From Pedobacter paludis (GTDB lineage: Bacteria > Bacteroidota > Bacteroidia > Sphingobacteriales > Sphingobacteriaceae), in contig NZ_QGNY01000002.1 in NCBI RefSeq assembly GCF_003173575.1, positions 124,001-188,000 on the forward strand: a stretch of 64,000 nt of DNA. The letters are read 5' to 3'. Position numbers and translations under genes: made by a program. Below, piece after piece: positions 9,172 through 18,280 of this stretch (within the stretch, counting starts at the first letter, position 1; every line of letters starts with the position of its first letter). The notes beneath the pieces are model-generated. The model did not search any database, was not told the DNA's origin, and saw only the letters and a list, made by a program, of their open reading frames with translations.

Positions 9172-9509
9172 CTATAAGAGCTCATAAAGCCTCCAAAGCC
9201 TAATACTACGAAGAAAAGAAAAGATAATACTATACTAACAATCCCTAAAAAGAAGCCTATTTTAGTCCATTTACCAGCAGCGGCTGATGCTGCTTGAGCA
9301 CCTGCATAATCACCCATTGCATACTTATTATTAACGCTTGAAGCATAAACAATACCTACAATACCAAAAGGTATACAGCAAAAAATTGTAACCAATATAG
9401 ATTCTACCAACCAGTTTTTTGGGATAGGGGTGGGATTGTTTCCAAACGGAGATTGGCCAAAAGGTTGCTGGCCAAATGGTGCTTGGTCTTGAGGTTTTTG
9501 ATCTTCCAT
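9168..9509 (-). CDS. CD225/dispanin family membrane protein
   Basis: The 113-residue protein starts with a proline-, glutamine- and phenylalanine-rich tail holding short repeats of FGQQPFGQSPFGNN type. It then has two membrane helices with the CD225 pattern: NWLVESILVTIFCCIPFG, the YASSVNNKYAMGDYAGAQAAS loop in pieces, and AGKWTKIGFFLG. The family includes eukaryotic IFITM proteins; the bacterial role is unknown. It precedes the DUF2752 gene with a 4-nt overlap. Confidence 0.9.
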   Translation of the reverse strand: MEDQKPQDQAPFGQQPFGQSPFGNNPTPIPKNWLVESILVTIFCCIPFGIVGIVYASSVNNKYAMGDYAGAQAASAAAGKWTKIGFFLGIVSIVLSFLFFVVLGFGGFMSSYR

Positions 9510-9600
9510 GGTTAATTTTTAGATTTAAAAGGTTTTAGTTTAAATGTTTAAACTAAAAGTATAATTTTTAAATTAAAATCGGAAGGTGATTGCCATTAAA

Positions 9601-10326
9601 TTATTTTAAAACTTCGGCAACTTTTGGAAGCAATGCATTAACCCACTCTGCATACATTTTACCGCTTGGGTGTAATCCATCTGCAGCAATAAGCGCTGGA
9701 TCTGTTTTTGCATTTCTTGAACCCGGTGTAATATCAGTATAGCTTACACCCGCTGCAAGGGTTATTTCTTTATTTGCAGCATTAAAAGCATCTATCTCCG
9801 CACCTATCGTTTGAGGACTTTTTGCTGCATTTTTACCAAAGGGAGTTGCCCCCCAATCGGGAATGGAGATTACAAAAACCTTACTTTTATTACTGTTGGC
9901 AAAGGCAATTGCTGTTTGTAACAATTCTGAAAACTCTTTCCGATAATTATCTATCGGATAACCTCTATATTGATTATTAACACCAATTAATAACGTTACA
10001 AAATCATATTTCTGGGTAAGTTTGGCCTGTTTAATTGCATTTTGCAGTTCATCAGTAGTCCAGCCGGTTACGGCGATAATTTTCGGATCTGCAACTGTAA
10101 TATCCCGAGCTTTTAAAAAAGTTTGAAGTTGGTATGGAAAAGATTCTGCCTGCGTAACCGAAGCGCCAATGGTATAAGAATCGCCTATGGCTAAATAGGT
10201 GAAAGAAGTGCCCTGATTTGGGGCAACAAATGATGTATCTGGATCTTTGGCAACCGACATGTCTTTCTCTTTTGTACAAGCCGAAGTTAACAAAGAAAAT
10301 AAAAAGGCCGTAAACAAAGTTTTCAT
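9601..10326 (-). CDS. SGNH/GDSL hydrolase lipoprotein
   Basis: The 241-residue protein has a lipoprotein signal (FSLLTSAC, Cys17) and a complete SGNH hydrolase: GDSYTIGASV with the nucleophilic serine, a G in TGWTTDEL, GVNNQYRGY with the block III asparagine, and DGLHPSGKMYAEW with the catalytic aspartate and histidine. It is an esterase or lipase that should sit in a membrane facing the periplasm or surface. The substrate cannot be read from the sequence. It appears to be a single-gene unit. Confidence 0.9.
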   Translation of the reverse strand: MKTLFTAFLFSLLTSACTKEKDMSVAKDPDTSFVAPNQGTSFTYLAIGDSYTIGASVTQAESFPYQLQTFLKARDITVADPKIIAVTGWTTDELQNAIKQAKLTQKYDFVTLLIGVNNQYRGYPIDNYRKEFSELLQTAIAFANSNKSKVFVISIPDWGATPFGKNAAKSPQTIGAEIDAFNAANKEITLAAGVSYTDITPGSRNAKTDPALIAADGLHPSGKMYAEWVNALLPKVAEVLK

Positions 10327-10372
10327 GATCTAATCTACGATAAAATTATCCAGATAGATTTTATGGACAAAC

Positions 10373-11152
10373 CTAAATCAGTTCCATTCCGAAAAGCTGG
10401 GCAATGTGTTTTTTCAACTTAGTTTTAACTTCATCAAGATCTAGTTTATATCCAAGCTCTTGTTGCAAAGAAGTTACAGCTTTATCATCTATCCCACAGG
10501 GAACAATATTTTTAAAATAATCCAAGTCTACATTTACGTTAAATGCAAAGCCGTGCATGGTTACCCATCTGCTGCAACGTACGCCCATTGCACAAATTTT
10601 ACGGGCTTTATCATTGTCAGCATCCAGCCAAACACCAGTATATCCGGGGTAGCGACCAGCTTCGATACCGTAATCTTTTAAAGTTAAAATTACGGCTTCC
10701 TCTAGAGTACGGAGGTATAAATGGATATCGGTGAAAAAATTCTCTAAATCTAAAATCGGATAACCAACAATTTGGCCAGGACCGTGATACGTTATATCGC
10801 CTCCCCTGTTAATTTTATAATATGTAGCGTTTTTTGCTTTTAAACCTTCCTCATCCAACAACAAATTTTCTGGATGCCCACTTTTACCCAATGTATAAAC
10901 ATGTGGATGTTCACAAAAAACAAGATAATTTGGTGTTGGTAATTTAGAATTTTCTACGCGATTTTTGGTTTTAATGGCAACAGTACCATTCAACAATGCT
11001 TCTTGCTTATCCCAGGCTTCCTGATAATCTGTTAAACCCCAATCCATAAATTGAACAGGAACATTTGCAGCAGCAATAGGCAATACATTATCTTCAATTT
11101 TATTTGCTATTGTACCTGTATTCGAACAGCCAATATTGATCTCGTTTTGCAT
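10373..11152 (-). CDS. lipB: octanoyltransferase LipB
   Basis: LipB moves octanoyl from acyl carrier protein to lipoyl domains, the first step of lipoate synthesis, in the cytoplasm. Seen here: RGGDITYHGPGQIVGYPI, the active lysine region ARKICAMGVR, MHGFAFNVN, and the catalytic cysteine in NIVPCGI. At 259 residues it is about 40 longer than usual because of an N-terminal extension before VQFMDWGLTDYQ; a later start is possible. The gene upstream encodes a phosphopantetheinyl transferase, which would activate the carrier protein that LipB uses. Confidence 0.95.
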   Translation of the reverse strand: MQNEINIGCSNTGTIANKIEDNVLPIAAANVPVQFMDWGLTDYQEAWDKQEALLNGTVAIKTKNRVENSKLPTPNYLVFCEHPHVYTLGKSGHPENLLLDEEGLKAKNATYYKINRGGDITYHGPGQIVGYPILDLENFFTDIHLYLRTLEEAVILTLKDYGIEAGRYPGYTGVWLDADNDKARKICAMGVRCSRWVTMHGFAFNVNVDLDYFKNIVPCGIDDKAVTSLQQELGYKLDLDEVKTKLKKHIAQLFGMELI

Positions 11153-11199
11153 AAAATAGAATTTAAATCAATTTCTGAGCGATGTGATAGATTTTGGCA

Positions 11200-11844
11200 C
11201 TATTGGGCAAGTACATAACCAAGCATATACCCATCTTTGGTTTTAAAATAATTCACTATAAGTTCCCTTGTTCCTGTCGGCAGTTCGATAAGTGCATTTA
11301 AACAACCTTCTGATTTTAATTTAAAAGGTTTAATGTGGATGTGCTGTTTAAATTCCAATCCCTTTTTACCGTGCCATTTGTAAATCGCTTCCTTGGCGCA
11401 CCAAGCAACATATAAACCATCGGTGTTATCGCCAATTTGTTTTTGAGCAAGTTCAACGTCGCTTAAAAACTTATGTTTAATGCTTTTTATTTTATGCTTG
11501 ATTAATTCGATATCTACTCCGCAGGCAAAATCCTTACTAATCATTACCGCGGCATAATCGTAAGAATGGCTTAATGAGATATGATAATCAGAATTAACAA
11601 GGTAAGGTTTTCCATCATCATCAAACTGGCAGTCGATATAATCTTTCGTATTGAGCATGGTTCTCAATAAAAGCCTTGTACTTAGCCAATGCAATAATCT
11701 TTTGCCATTATTAAACGATGCGATTAAATCTAGCTCATGTTGCTTAAGCTGGAGTCCGGCAAATAATTCTTCTTCCGTTTCTTCAATTTTCCAGATTGCC
11801 AGAGCAGAATGATCCTCGATATTTTTATTATAAACTATTGGCAT
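11200..11844 (-). CDS. 4'-phosphopantetheinyl transferase family protein
   Basis: The 214-residue Sfp-type enzyme should transfer phosphopantetheine from CoA to a carrier-protein serine. Magnesium and CoA motifs are present: ISLSHSYDYAAV, GVDIELI and WCAKEAIYKWHGKKG with the key lysine. The protein is the length of the two-domain Sfp class rather than the 120-residue AcpS class. It has its own TAnnTTTG promoter and lies upstream of lipB in the same direction with a 47-nt gap, so the pair may be one acyl-carrier unit. Confidence 0.9.
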   Translation of the reverse strand: MPIVYNKNIEDHSALAIWKIEETEEELFAGLQLKQHELDLIASFNNGKRLLHWLSTRLLLRTMLNTKDYIDCQFDDDGKPYLVNSDYHISLSHSYDYAAVMISKDFACGVDIELIKHKIKSIKHKFLSDVELAQKQIGDNTDGLYVAWCAKEAIYKWHGKKGLEFKQHIHIKPFKLKSEGCLNALIELPTGTRELIVNYFKTKDGYMLGYVLAQ

Positions 11845-11867
11845 TTATAAAATTGGAGATTTACATG

Positions 11868-11875
11868 CAAAACTA
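11868..11875 (-). promoter_or_regulatory. TAnnTTTG -7 box of the phosphopantetheinyl transferase gene
   Basis: On the minus strand TAGTTTTG matches the consensus at all fixed positions and lies 24 nt before the ATG, giving a leader of about 18 nt. Confidence 0.5.
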
Positions 11876-11916
11876 TCTTAAATAAATGATAATTTAGGCC
11901 AAAAATACGCATAAAA

Positions 11917-12453
11917 ATGATATTATCGGATAAAAGGATCTTGGAGGAAATTGATAAGGGCACAATCATTATAGAGCCGTTTAAACGCGAATGTTTGGGT
12001 ACAAACTCTTACGATGTGCATTTAGGTAAATATTTGGCTACATACAAAAGCCGTGTGTTGGATGCTAAAGCTCATAATGAAATTGAACACTTCGAAATCC
12101 CTAAGGATGGATTTATCCTTCATCCTGGAACATTATATTTAGGCGTAACTTTAGAGTATACGGAAACACATGCTCATGTACCATTTTTAGAAGGAAAAAG
12201 CAGCACAGGACGTTTAGGAATAGACATTCATGCAACGGCAGGGAAAGGCGATGTTGGTTTCTGCAACACTTGGACACTTGAAATATCAGTAGCTCAGCCG
12301 GTTAAAATTTATGCCGGAATGCCTATCGGACAGCTGATATATTTTATTGTAGAAGGTAATATTGAAACAATGTACAACTCAAAAGGAAACGCCAAATACA
12401 ACAATAAAACAACCCGGCCGGTAGAAAGTATGATGTGGAAGAATAAATTTTAA
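11917..12453 (+). CDS. dcd: dCTP deaminase
   Basis: The 178-residue protein converts dCTP to dUTP in pyrimidine nucleotide supply. Family features are LSDKRILEEI at the start, GTNSYDVHLG, FLEGKSSTGRLGIDIH with the catalytic serine and arginine, GFCNTWTLEISV with the general-base glutamate, and MPIGQLIYF. The length is close to the compact Bacteroidota form, a little shorter than the 193-residue E. coli enzyme. It is divergent from the phosphopantetheinyl transferase gene and 42 nt before the next gene. Confidence 0.95.
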   Translation: MILSDKRILEEIDKGTIIIEPFKRECLGTNSYDVHLGKYLATYKSRVLDAKAHNEIEHFEIPKDGFILHPGTLYLGVTLEYTETHAHVPFLEGKSSTGRLGIDIHATAGKGDVGFCNTWTLEISVAQPVKIYAGMPIGQLIYFIVEGNIETMYNSKGNAKYNNKTTRPVESMMWKNKF

Positions 12454-12495
12454 CAAATTTGTTCTAAATTGCGTTTAACAAATACCTAACTAAAT

Positions 12496-15249
12496 ATGTT
12501 TCTTAAACGCACGCTCTTAAGCTTTGGCTTGTGCTTTTTTTCTTTTTTGGCTTTCGCCCAGAAAGGAAACGAGCCCTTTGCGCCAATTGTAACCTCACTT
12601 GAAAAATGGATCAGCACCAATCCACAAGAAAAAATTTATCTCCATACCGATAAGCCATATTATTTAGTTGGCGATACCATTTGGCTCAAAGCCTATGTAA
12701 CTTCGGGTTACGACCATAAGCCTTCTGCAATTAGTGGGGCGGTTTATATCGATCTTATCAATGAAGGCGATTCTACAGCAAAAACCATTAAGCTTCCGCT
12801 TATGGGCGGAATGGCTAAAGGCGATTTTTTACTGAATGATAGTACCACCCGGGAAGGAAATTATCGGCTAAGAGCCTACACGCAATGGATGCGAAATGCT
12901 GGCCCGCAGTATTTTTACGATCATACTTTTAGCGTGGGCAACTCTGTAGCAAATACTGTTTTTGCCAAAATAGATTATGTTTACGAGAAAGATGGCGACA
13001 AAACAAAAATTAAGGCTGTACTTAAATTTACCGATGAAAGCGGAAAACCTTACGCCAACAACAATGTAAGTTTCAGCTTAAAAGAAAGCTACAAAACGCT
13101 TACTGCAGGTAGGGGCAAAACCGATGCGCTTGGTCAAATCACCATCAATATTCCAACACCAAAGGCAGAAACAGCTTTAACCACTTATCTAGTAACCAAT
13201 TTCAACTTAAATGAGGATACTTCTATCCCGAAAACATTTCCATTAAAAACGGCTTTGCTAAAAACTGATTTTCAGTTATTTCCCGAAGGTGGCTATTTGG
13301 TCAACGGCGTTTGGAGCAGGGTTGCATTTAAGGCAACGGAAACTTCAGGGCTTGGTGCGGATGTAAAGGGTATTGTAATTGATGATCAACAAAAAGAGGT
13401 TGCGAAAATAGAAACCAAACATTTGGGAATGGGTTTTTTCAATCTTATGCCAGAAGAAGGCAGAACCTACAGTGCCAAAATTAAACTTCAAGATAGCTCT
13501 GAACTGATTGTTAAATTACCTACCGCAAAACCTGAAGGACAGATTCTTTCTGTTTATCCTCGAGAAAATGAAATGAGTGGCAAGCAGTCTGATACCGTTT
13601 TGGTACGCATTAATACAAATGAAGCAACCTTAAAAAAAGGACCGCAACAATTTAGTTTAGTTGCACAATCTGGCGGAAAAGTATATTCCGCTGTGCAGGT
13701 TAATTTGAGTAAGCCAACAACTTCTGTGTACCTCCCGTTAAACGATTTACCAAGCGGAATTGTACAAATAACGTTGTTTTCTGCAGGCGTACCTTTAAAT
13801 GAAAGGGTTTTCTTTTTACAGAGGAGCGATGCTTTACAACTCAAAATAAGTGAAGTGGCTCAAAAAGAATATGGCGTTCGAGAAAAAGTTTCCTTACAAA
13901 TTGCTTCAGCAACTCCAAATGGCGATGCTGTTAGTGGAAATTTATCGGTGGCTGTAATAAGTGAAGATGCTGTGCCTACAGATGAAACAAAGATTAATAC
14001 CATTTTTTCTCAACTATTGCTGAGTGCAGATATTAAAGGCTTTATAGAAAAACCCAATTACTATTTTGCAAATCCAACGGCATCAACAAGAGAAAATTTA
14101 GATTTACTAATGCTTACTCAGGGCTATAGAAAATTTGTTTGGAAAGATGTACTTGCACCACAACAAAGTGCACCAGCCTTTGCTCCAGAAAAAATTACCA
14201 GCACCATATCGGGCAAGATAACATCATTAGGCAAAAAACTAATTGTAAATGGAAAAGTGACCCTGCTTAACAATAAATATGGGCTCATAAGAGATACATT
14301 AACCAATCAGCAAGGACGATATGCATTTAATAACCTGGTTATATTAGATGGAATGCAATTTACCATTCAGGGCAGAAACGAAAAAGGAACCAAACTGGTT
14401 ACCACATACATAGATCAGCCAAACCCACAATCGGTAACACCAAATCCAAATACCGGCGAATTAAATCAAGACATTCAGCAATTGGTTAAAAAATCGCTCG
14501 AAAGCAGTAGAGAACTTGATAAACAACTTGAAAAAAGCGGAATGCTTAGTCGTACGCAACAACTACAGGAGGTTAAAATTAGAGCCAAGAAAAAAATGGC
14601 TTATGGCAATACCATTAAAGAAAGTCAGGTTGATGAAATTTATCGCCCCGATAGCAGACGTCCTCCATGTAGCAATTTAATGGAGTGTATTTCCAGAATG
14701 GATGGAAGCCGGGTTAATTTTGAATACGTTTTCGGAACACCAAAAGATGAATGCGGACAAATGTATGTTCCGATGTTTAAAAGAGTGCGATATACGGTTA
14801 TGATTGACGGAATGACAATCGATCCATGCGATTATCAAACCTTTTTTACCGGAGAAAATCCACCCGATATCGATAAAATCTATTTTCTTCACGAAAGTAA
14901 GGGCGTAAACTCGAAAGCAAGCGGTGGTAACGATGGACCGATTATGGCCGTTTTTACCAGAACGGGAAATTTCCGCAGAAGTTACGATCCATCTGTTCTT
15001 GATTATAACCCGAAAGGCTACGATAATGCCAAAGAATTTTACAGCCCGAAATACGATGGCCAGAACACAACAACGCCAGATCTTCGAAGCACGGTTTACT
15101 GGAATCCTTCTGTTATTACAGGTAAAGAAGGGAAAACAGAAATCAGTTTTTACAACTCCGATCAAACAGGAAACTATCTAGTTGTTGTAGAGGGAATTAA
15201 TGGATCGGGCTTAATCGGCAGATCTGTTTACAGATATAAAGTAAAATAG
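12496..15249 (+). CDS. MG2-domain protein with a degenerate TonB-plug domain
   Basis: The 917-residue exported protein (signal peptide ending FLAFAQ) begins with an MG2-type domain like those of alpha-2-macroglobulins (EKIYLHTDKPYYLVGDTIW). Further beta domains follow, then a carboxypeptidase-regulatory-like unit (ISGKITSLGKK) and, near residues 730-830, a plug-like region with VMIDGMTIDP that has gained cysteines (PPCSNLMEC, DECGQMYV). There is no beta-barrel. The C-terminus ends YWNPSVITGKEG to VYRYKVK, as in the paralogue downstream. It is probably periplasmic or surface bound; the role is unknown. Confidence 0.85.
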   Translation: MFLKRTLLSFGLCFFSFLAFAQKGNEPFAPIVTSLEKWISTNPQEKIYLHTDKPYYLVGDTIWLKAYVTSGYDHKPSAISGAVYIDLINEGDSTAKTIKLPLMGGMAKGDFLLNDSTTREGNYRLRAYTQWMRNAGPQYFYDHTFSVGNSVANTVFAKIDYVYEKDGDKTKIKAVLKFTDESGKPYANNNVSFSLKESYKTLTAGRGKTDALGQITINIPTPKAETALTTYLVTNFNLNEDTSIPKTFPLKTALLKTDFQLFPEGGYLVNGVWSRVAFKATETSGLGADVKGIVIDDQQKEVAKIETKHLGMGFFNLMPEEGRTYSAKIKLQDSSELIVKLPTAKPEGQILSVYPRENEMSGKQSDTVLVRINTNEATLKKGPQQFSLVAQSGGKVYSAVQVNLSKPTTSVYLPLNDLPSGIVQITLFSAGVPLNERVFFLQRSDALQLKISEVAQKEYGVREKVSLQIASATPNGDAVSGNLSVAVISEDAVPTDETKINTIFSQLLLSADIKGFIEKPNYYFANPTASTRENLDLLMLTQGYRKFVWKDVLAPQQSAPAFAPEKITSTISGKITSLGKKLIVNGKVTLLNNKYGLIRDTLTNQQGRYAFNNLVILDGMQFTIQGRNEKGTKLVTTYIDQPNPQSVTPNPNTGELNQDIQQLVKKSLESSRELDKQLEKSGMLSRTQQLQEVKIRAKKKMAYGNTIKESQVDEIYRPDSRRPPCSNLMECISRMDGSRVNFEYVFGTPKDECGQMYVPMFKRVRYTVMIDGMTIDPCDYQTFFTGENPPDIDKIYFLHESKGVNSKASGGNDGPIMAVFTRTGNFRRSYDPSVLDYNPKGYDNAKEFYSPKYDGQNTTTPDLRSTVYWNPSVITGKEGKTEISFYNSDQTGNYLVVVEGINGSGLIGRSVYRYKVK

Positions 15250-15340
15250 TTTTGCAAGCGCAAGTTAACCTAAACAATATCAGAATAATGGCAATTGTAA
15301 AGGTTCGGTTTCATTAGCCAAAATTCATACTAACTTCATT

Positions 15341-15378
15341 AAAATATGCCTCGGGTTTTGTACCTTGAGGCATATTTT
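15341..15378 (+). terminator. hairpin terminator between the two MG2/plug paralogues
   Basis: A perfect 12-bp stem (AAAATATGCCTC with GAGGCATATTTT) and a 14-nt loop are followed by a T-rich stretch. It lies 18 nt before the start of the second paralogue, so each gene is probably a separate transcript, or the second is read through. Confidence 0.7.
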
Positions 15379-15395
15379 ATTTTATCTAGCCACAA

Positions 15396-18086
15396 ATGAA
15401 ACTCAAAATTATCCTCCCAATTAGTGTATTGTTTATTCTTTTAGGCTTTACCGCCTTCAAAATGGATGATGATCCCTTTACCTTACTTTTAAAGAAACTT
15501 GATGAATACACTTCAAAATATCCTCAAGAAAAAGTACATATCCATTTAGATAAACCTTATTACGCCATTGGCGATGATATTTGGCTTAAAGGTTATGTTT
15601 TTAACACCAAAACGTCTGCACCAACCAACATCAGCAAAATTCTGTATGTTGAGCTTATTAACGAGAAAGATTCTGTTAAAAGACAACTCAGATTGCCATT
15701 GATGGGCGGTGTAACCTGGGGCGATTTTAAACTTACAGATTCTCTGGGAGAAGGCAATTACCGAATTCGGGCGTACACAGCTTACATGCGCAATTTCGGA
15801 ACTGATTTCTTTTTTGATAAAACCATAAAGATTGGCAACAGCTGGGCGAACAAAGTTTTTACCCAAACCAAATACGATTTTCAGAAAGAGAACAATACAG
15901 ATAAAGTAACGGCCAGCATCCATTTTGAAGATAAGAATGGAATTGCATACAAGGAAAGCGATGTAAGTTATGATGTTCAGCTGGATTTTAGATCGGTTGC
16001 AAAAGGCAAGGTAAAAACCAACTTAACCGGCGATGCGGTAATCAGCTTTATAAACAATCAAAGTTTCCAAAATAAAACAGGTAAAATTGTTGCAACCATT
16101 ACTTTAGAGAACAAACAAAAAGTTACCAAATCTATTCCAATTACATCAACCTCTAACGATGTTGATGTTCAATTTATGCCAGAAGGCGGAACATTGGTAG
16201 AAGAATTGCCACAAAGAATTGCCATAAAAGCCGTAAACTCAACCGGCCATGGAGAAGATGTAAAAGGATCAGTTGTAGACGATGCAGGAAATGCGGTAAC
16301 CTCTTTCGAAACAAGTTATTTGGGGATGGGAAGTTTCGTTTTCAATATGCAATCTGGCAAAACCTATACGGCGAAGGTTAAGTTTAAAGATGGTTCGGAG
16401 AAAGACATTAAACTTCCGTTAGCACAAAAAAGCGGCTATGCCATAGCCATAAACAATACCGATACGGCCAAGGTCGGCTTAAAAATAATGGCAAGCGAAA
16501 GTCTGCTTAATAGCTCTGAACTAAAAGTTGTAGCCCAACAAGCTGGCAATGTTTACTATGTTTCTAAAGCTAAAATGGATAAACAGGTTTTAATTGCCAA
16601 TATTCCCAGAAAAAATCTTCCAGACGGCATCGTACAATTTACATTATTCTCTGCCGATAATCAGCCTATTGCCGAACGATTGGTTTTTCTAAATCCAAAA
16701 AATGATATAATTAACGTGGCCCTGAATAACGGTTCGGTTTCTACTGCGAGAAGAGGAAAATCAGCTTTCAGCTTTGATGCTACAAATCAGCAAAAACCAG
16801 TTTTGGGCAGTTTTTCTGTCGCTGTAACTAACGCAACCAAAGTTGCGCCCGATGAAGATAATGAAACCAACATTTTAACTTCTCTTTTGCTGACATCAGA
16901 TTTGGTTGGTTACGTTGAAAAGCCCAATCATTATTTTTTAAATGATGATGCTAAAACACTGAAAGAGCTGGATAATTTAATGCTTACCCAAGGCTGGAGA
17001 AGATTTACATGGAAAAACGTTATCAATAACATCAATCCAAACATTACCTACAAGCCAGAAGAATCACTTAAAATTAGCGGAACAATTACCAAGGGAAATA
17101 AACCTGTAGTTGGCGGAAAAGTGATGCTAATGGCCACAAAAGGCACAATGATAATTGTAGATACGGTAACCAATGCTGAAGGTAGATTTGTATTTGATAA
17201 CCTGAGTTTTGGCGATAGCACAAAGTTTGTCGTACAGGCGAGAACCAAAACCGAGCGTAAGTTTGTGGATATTAATTTGGATGTAGTGCCTGGCCAAATT
17301 GTAACTAAAAACAAAAATGGAGCAGATATAGATATTAATGTGAACAACACGCTGATGAAATACATTAAGGAAAGCGACAATTACTTTAATGAAATGACGC
17401 GTTTGGGATTGTTGGAGCGTACCATTAAACTTGAAGAAGTAACCATAACCGAAAAGAAAAATCCTGCAAAAAATTCATCTAATTTAAATGGGGCAGGAAG
17501 AGCAGATTACATTATGACTGCAGAAGATCTTTCTACCTGCGTAACACTTTCTATGTGTTTACAAGGCCGTTTACCAGGTGTAATTTTTAGAGGAAACGTT
17601 CCATTTTTAATGAGAAGCCAAACTACGCCCATGCATATTGTTGTAGATGGAATGCAGGTTGAACCTGAGTTTTTAGATAACATTTCTCCAACTGACGTAG
17701 AATCGATAGAACTCCTAAAAAGTATTGGAAACACGGCAATTTATGGTATGAATGGTGGCGGTGGCGTACTGGTTATTACCACAAAGAGAGGCGATGGAGG
17801 CAGCAGCTATAACCGATATGCACCAGGCGTGGTAACTTATAACCCGAGCGGAATTTCGATTTCTAGAGAATTTTATTCGCCAAAATATGATGCAGGCACT
17901 ACAACGAGCAAGGCAGATTTAAGAACAACCATTTATTGGAATCCACAAGTTGTTTCAGATAAAGAGGGTAAGGCAAAATTCGAATTCTATAATGCCGACG
18001 AACCTGGAAGTTATAGAGTAGTAATCGAAGGCGTGGATGTTTTTGGGCACTTAGCCAGAAAAGTGTATACTTACGACGTAAAATAA
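15396..18086 (+). CDS. MG2-domain protein with a TonB-plug domain, paralogue
   Basis: The 896-residue protein shares its layout with the gene just upstream: an N-terminal signal or anchor helix (ILPISVLFILLGF), MG2-like EKVHIHLDKPYYAIGDDIW, intermediate beta domains, a regulatory-like domain (LKISGTITKGNKPV), then a well-kept TonB-plug (residues about 715-810: LQGRLPGVIFRG, IVVDGMQVEP, ESIELLKSIGNTAIYG, GGGVLVITTKRG). It ends soon after without a barrel. The plug is better conserved than in the first copy. The two genes look like a tandem duplication that has diverged. Confidence 0.85.
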   Translation: MKLKIILPISVLFILLGFTAFKMDDDPFTLLLKKLDEYTSKYPQEKVHIHLDKPYYAIGDDIWLKGYVFNTKTSAPTNISKILYVELINEKDSVKRQLRLPLMGGVTWGDFKLTDSLGEGNYRIRAYTAYMRNFGTDFFFDKTIKIGNSWANKVFTQTKYDFQKENNTDKVTASIHFEDKNGIAYKESDVSYDVQLDFRSVAKGKVKTNLTGDAVISFINNQSFQNKTGKIVATITLENKQKVTKSIPITSTSNDVDVQFMPEGGTLVEELPQRIAIKAVNSTGHGEDVKGSVVDDAGNAVTSFETSYLGMGSFVFNMQSGKTYTAKVKFKDGSEKDIKLPLAQKSGYAIAINNTDTAKVGLKIMASESLLNSSELKVVAQQAGNVYYVSKAKMDKQVLIANIPRKNLPDGIVQFTLFSADNQPIAERLVFLNPKNDIINVALNNGSVSTARRGKSAFSFDATNQQKPVLGSFSVAVTNATKVAPDEDNETNILTSLLLTSDLVGYVEKPNHYFLNDDAKTLKELDNLMLTQGWRRFTWKNVINNINPNITYKPEESLKISGTITKGNKPVVGGKVMLMATKGTMIIVDTVTNAEGRFVFDNLSFGDSTKFVVQARTKTERKFVDINLDVVPGQIVTKNKNGADIDINVNNTLMKYIKESDNYFNEMTRLGLLERTIKLEEVTITEKKNPAKNSSNLNGAGRADYIMTAEDLSTCVTLSMCLQGRLPGVIFRGNVPFLMRSQTTPMHIVVDGMQVEPEFLDNISPTDVESIELLKSIGNTAIYGMNGGGGVLVITTKRGDGGSSYNRYAPGVVTYNPSGISISREFYSPKYDAGTTTSKADLRTTIYWNPQVVSDKEGKAKFEFYNADEPGSYRVVIEGVDVFGHLARKVYTYDVK

Positions 18087-18090
18087 GAAT

Positions 18091-18171
18091 CTGTTTAAAT
18101 TTCGGTGAATCAATTTGCAATTTGTCATGCTGAGCCTGTCGAAGCACCTTTGACAATTGAAATTTAAACAG
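18091..18171. repeat. REP-like element inside a 13-bp inverted repeat
   Basis: Outer arms CTGTTTAAATTTC and GAAATTTAAACAG (perfect 13 bp) enclose inner arms TTGTCA and TGACAA around the core GTCATGCTGAGCCTGTCGA. The core is a short dispersed repeat that I know from many bacterial genomes. The outer hairpin sits 5 nt after a stop codon and may be the terminator of that gene carrying a repeat insertion. Confidence 0.55.
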
Positions 18172-18280
18172 TTTCCAAGAGTTTATTATCAATCATATTT
18201 GAAGGCCAAATAATCAGACCTGTTCTATTATTTGGCTTTCTAATTAAATTACTTAAATTTCCACCTTTTGAACCGAATAT

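Noticed and set aside
14677..15165. 162-codon frame on the minus strand
   Set aside because: It lies wholly inside the first MG2/plug gene, whose product is clearly coding; the mirrored protein has no recognisable domain.
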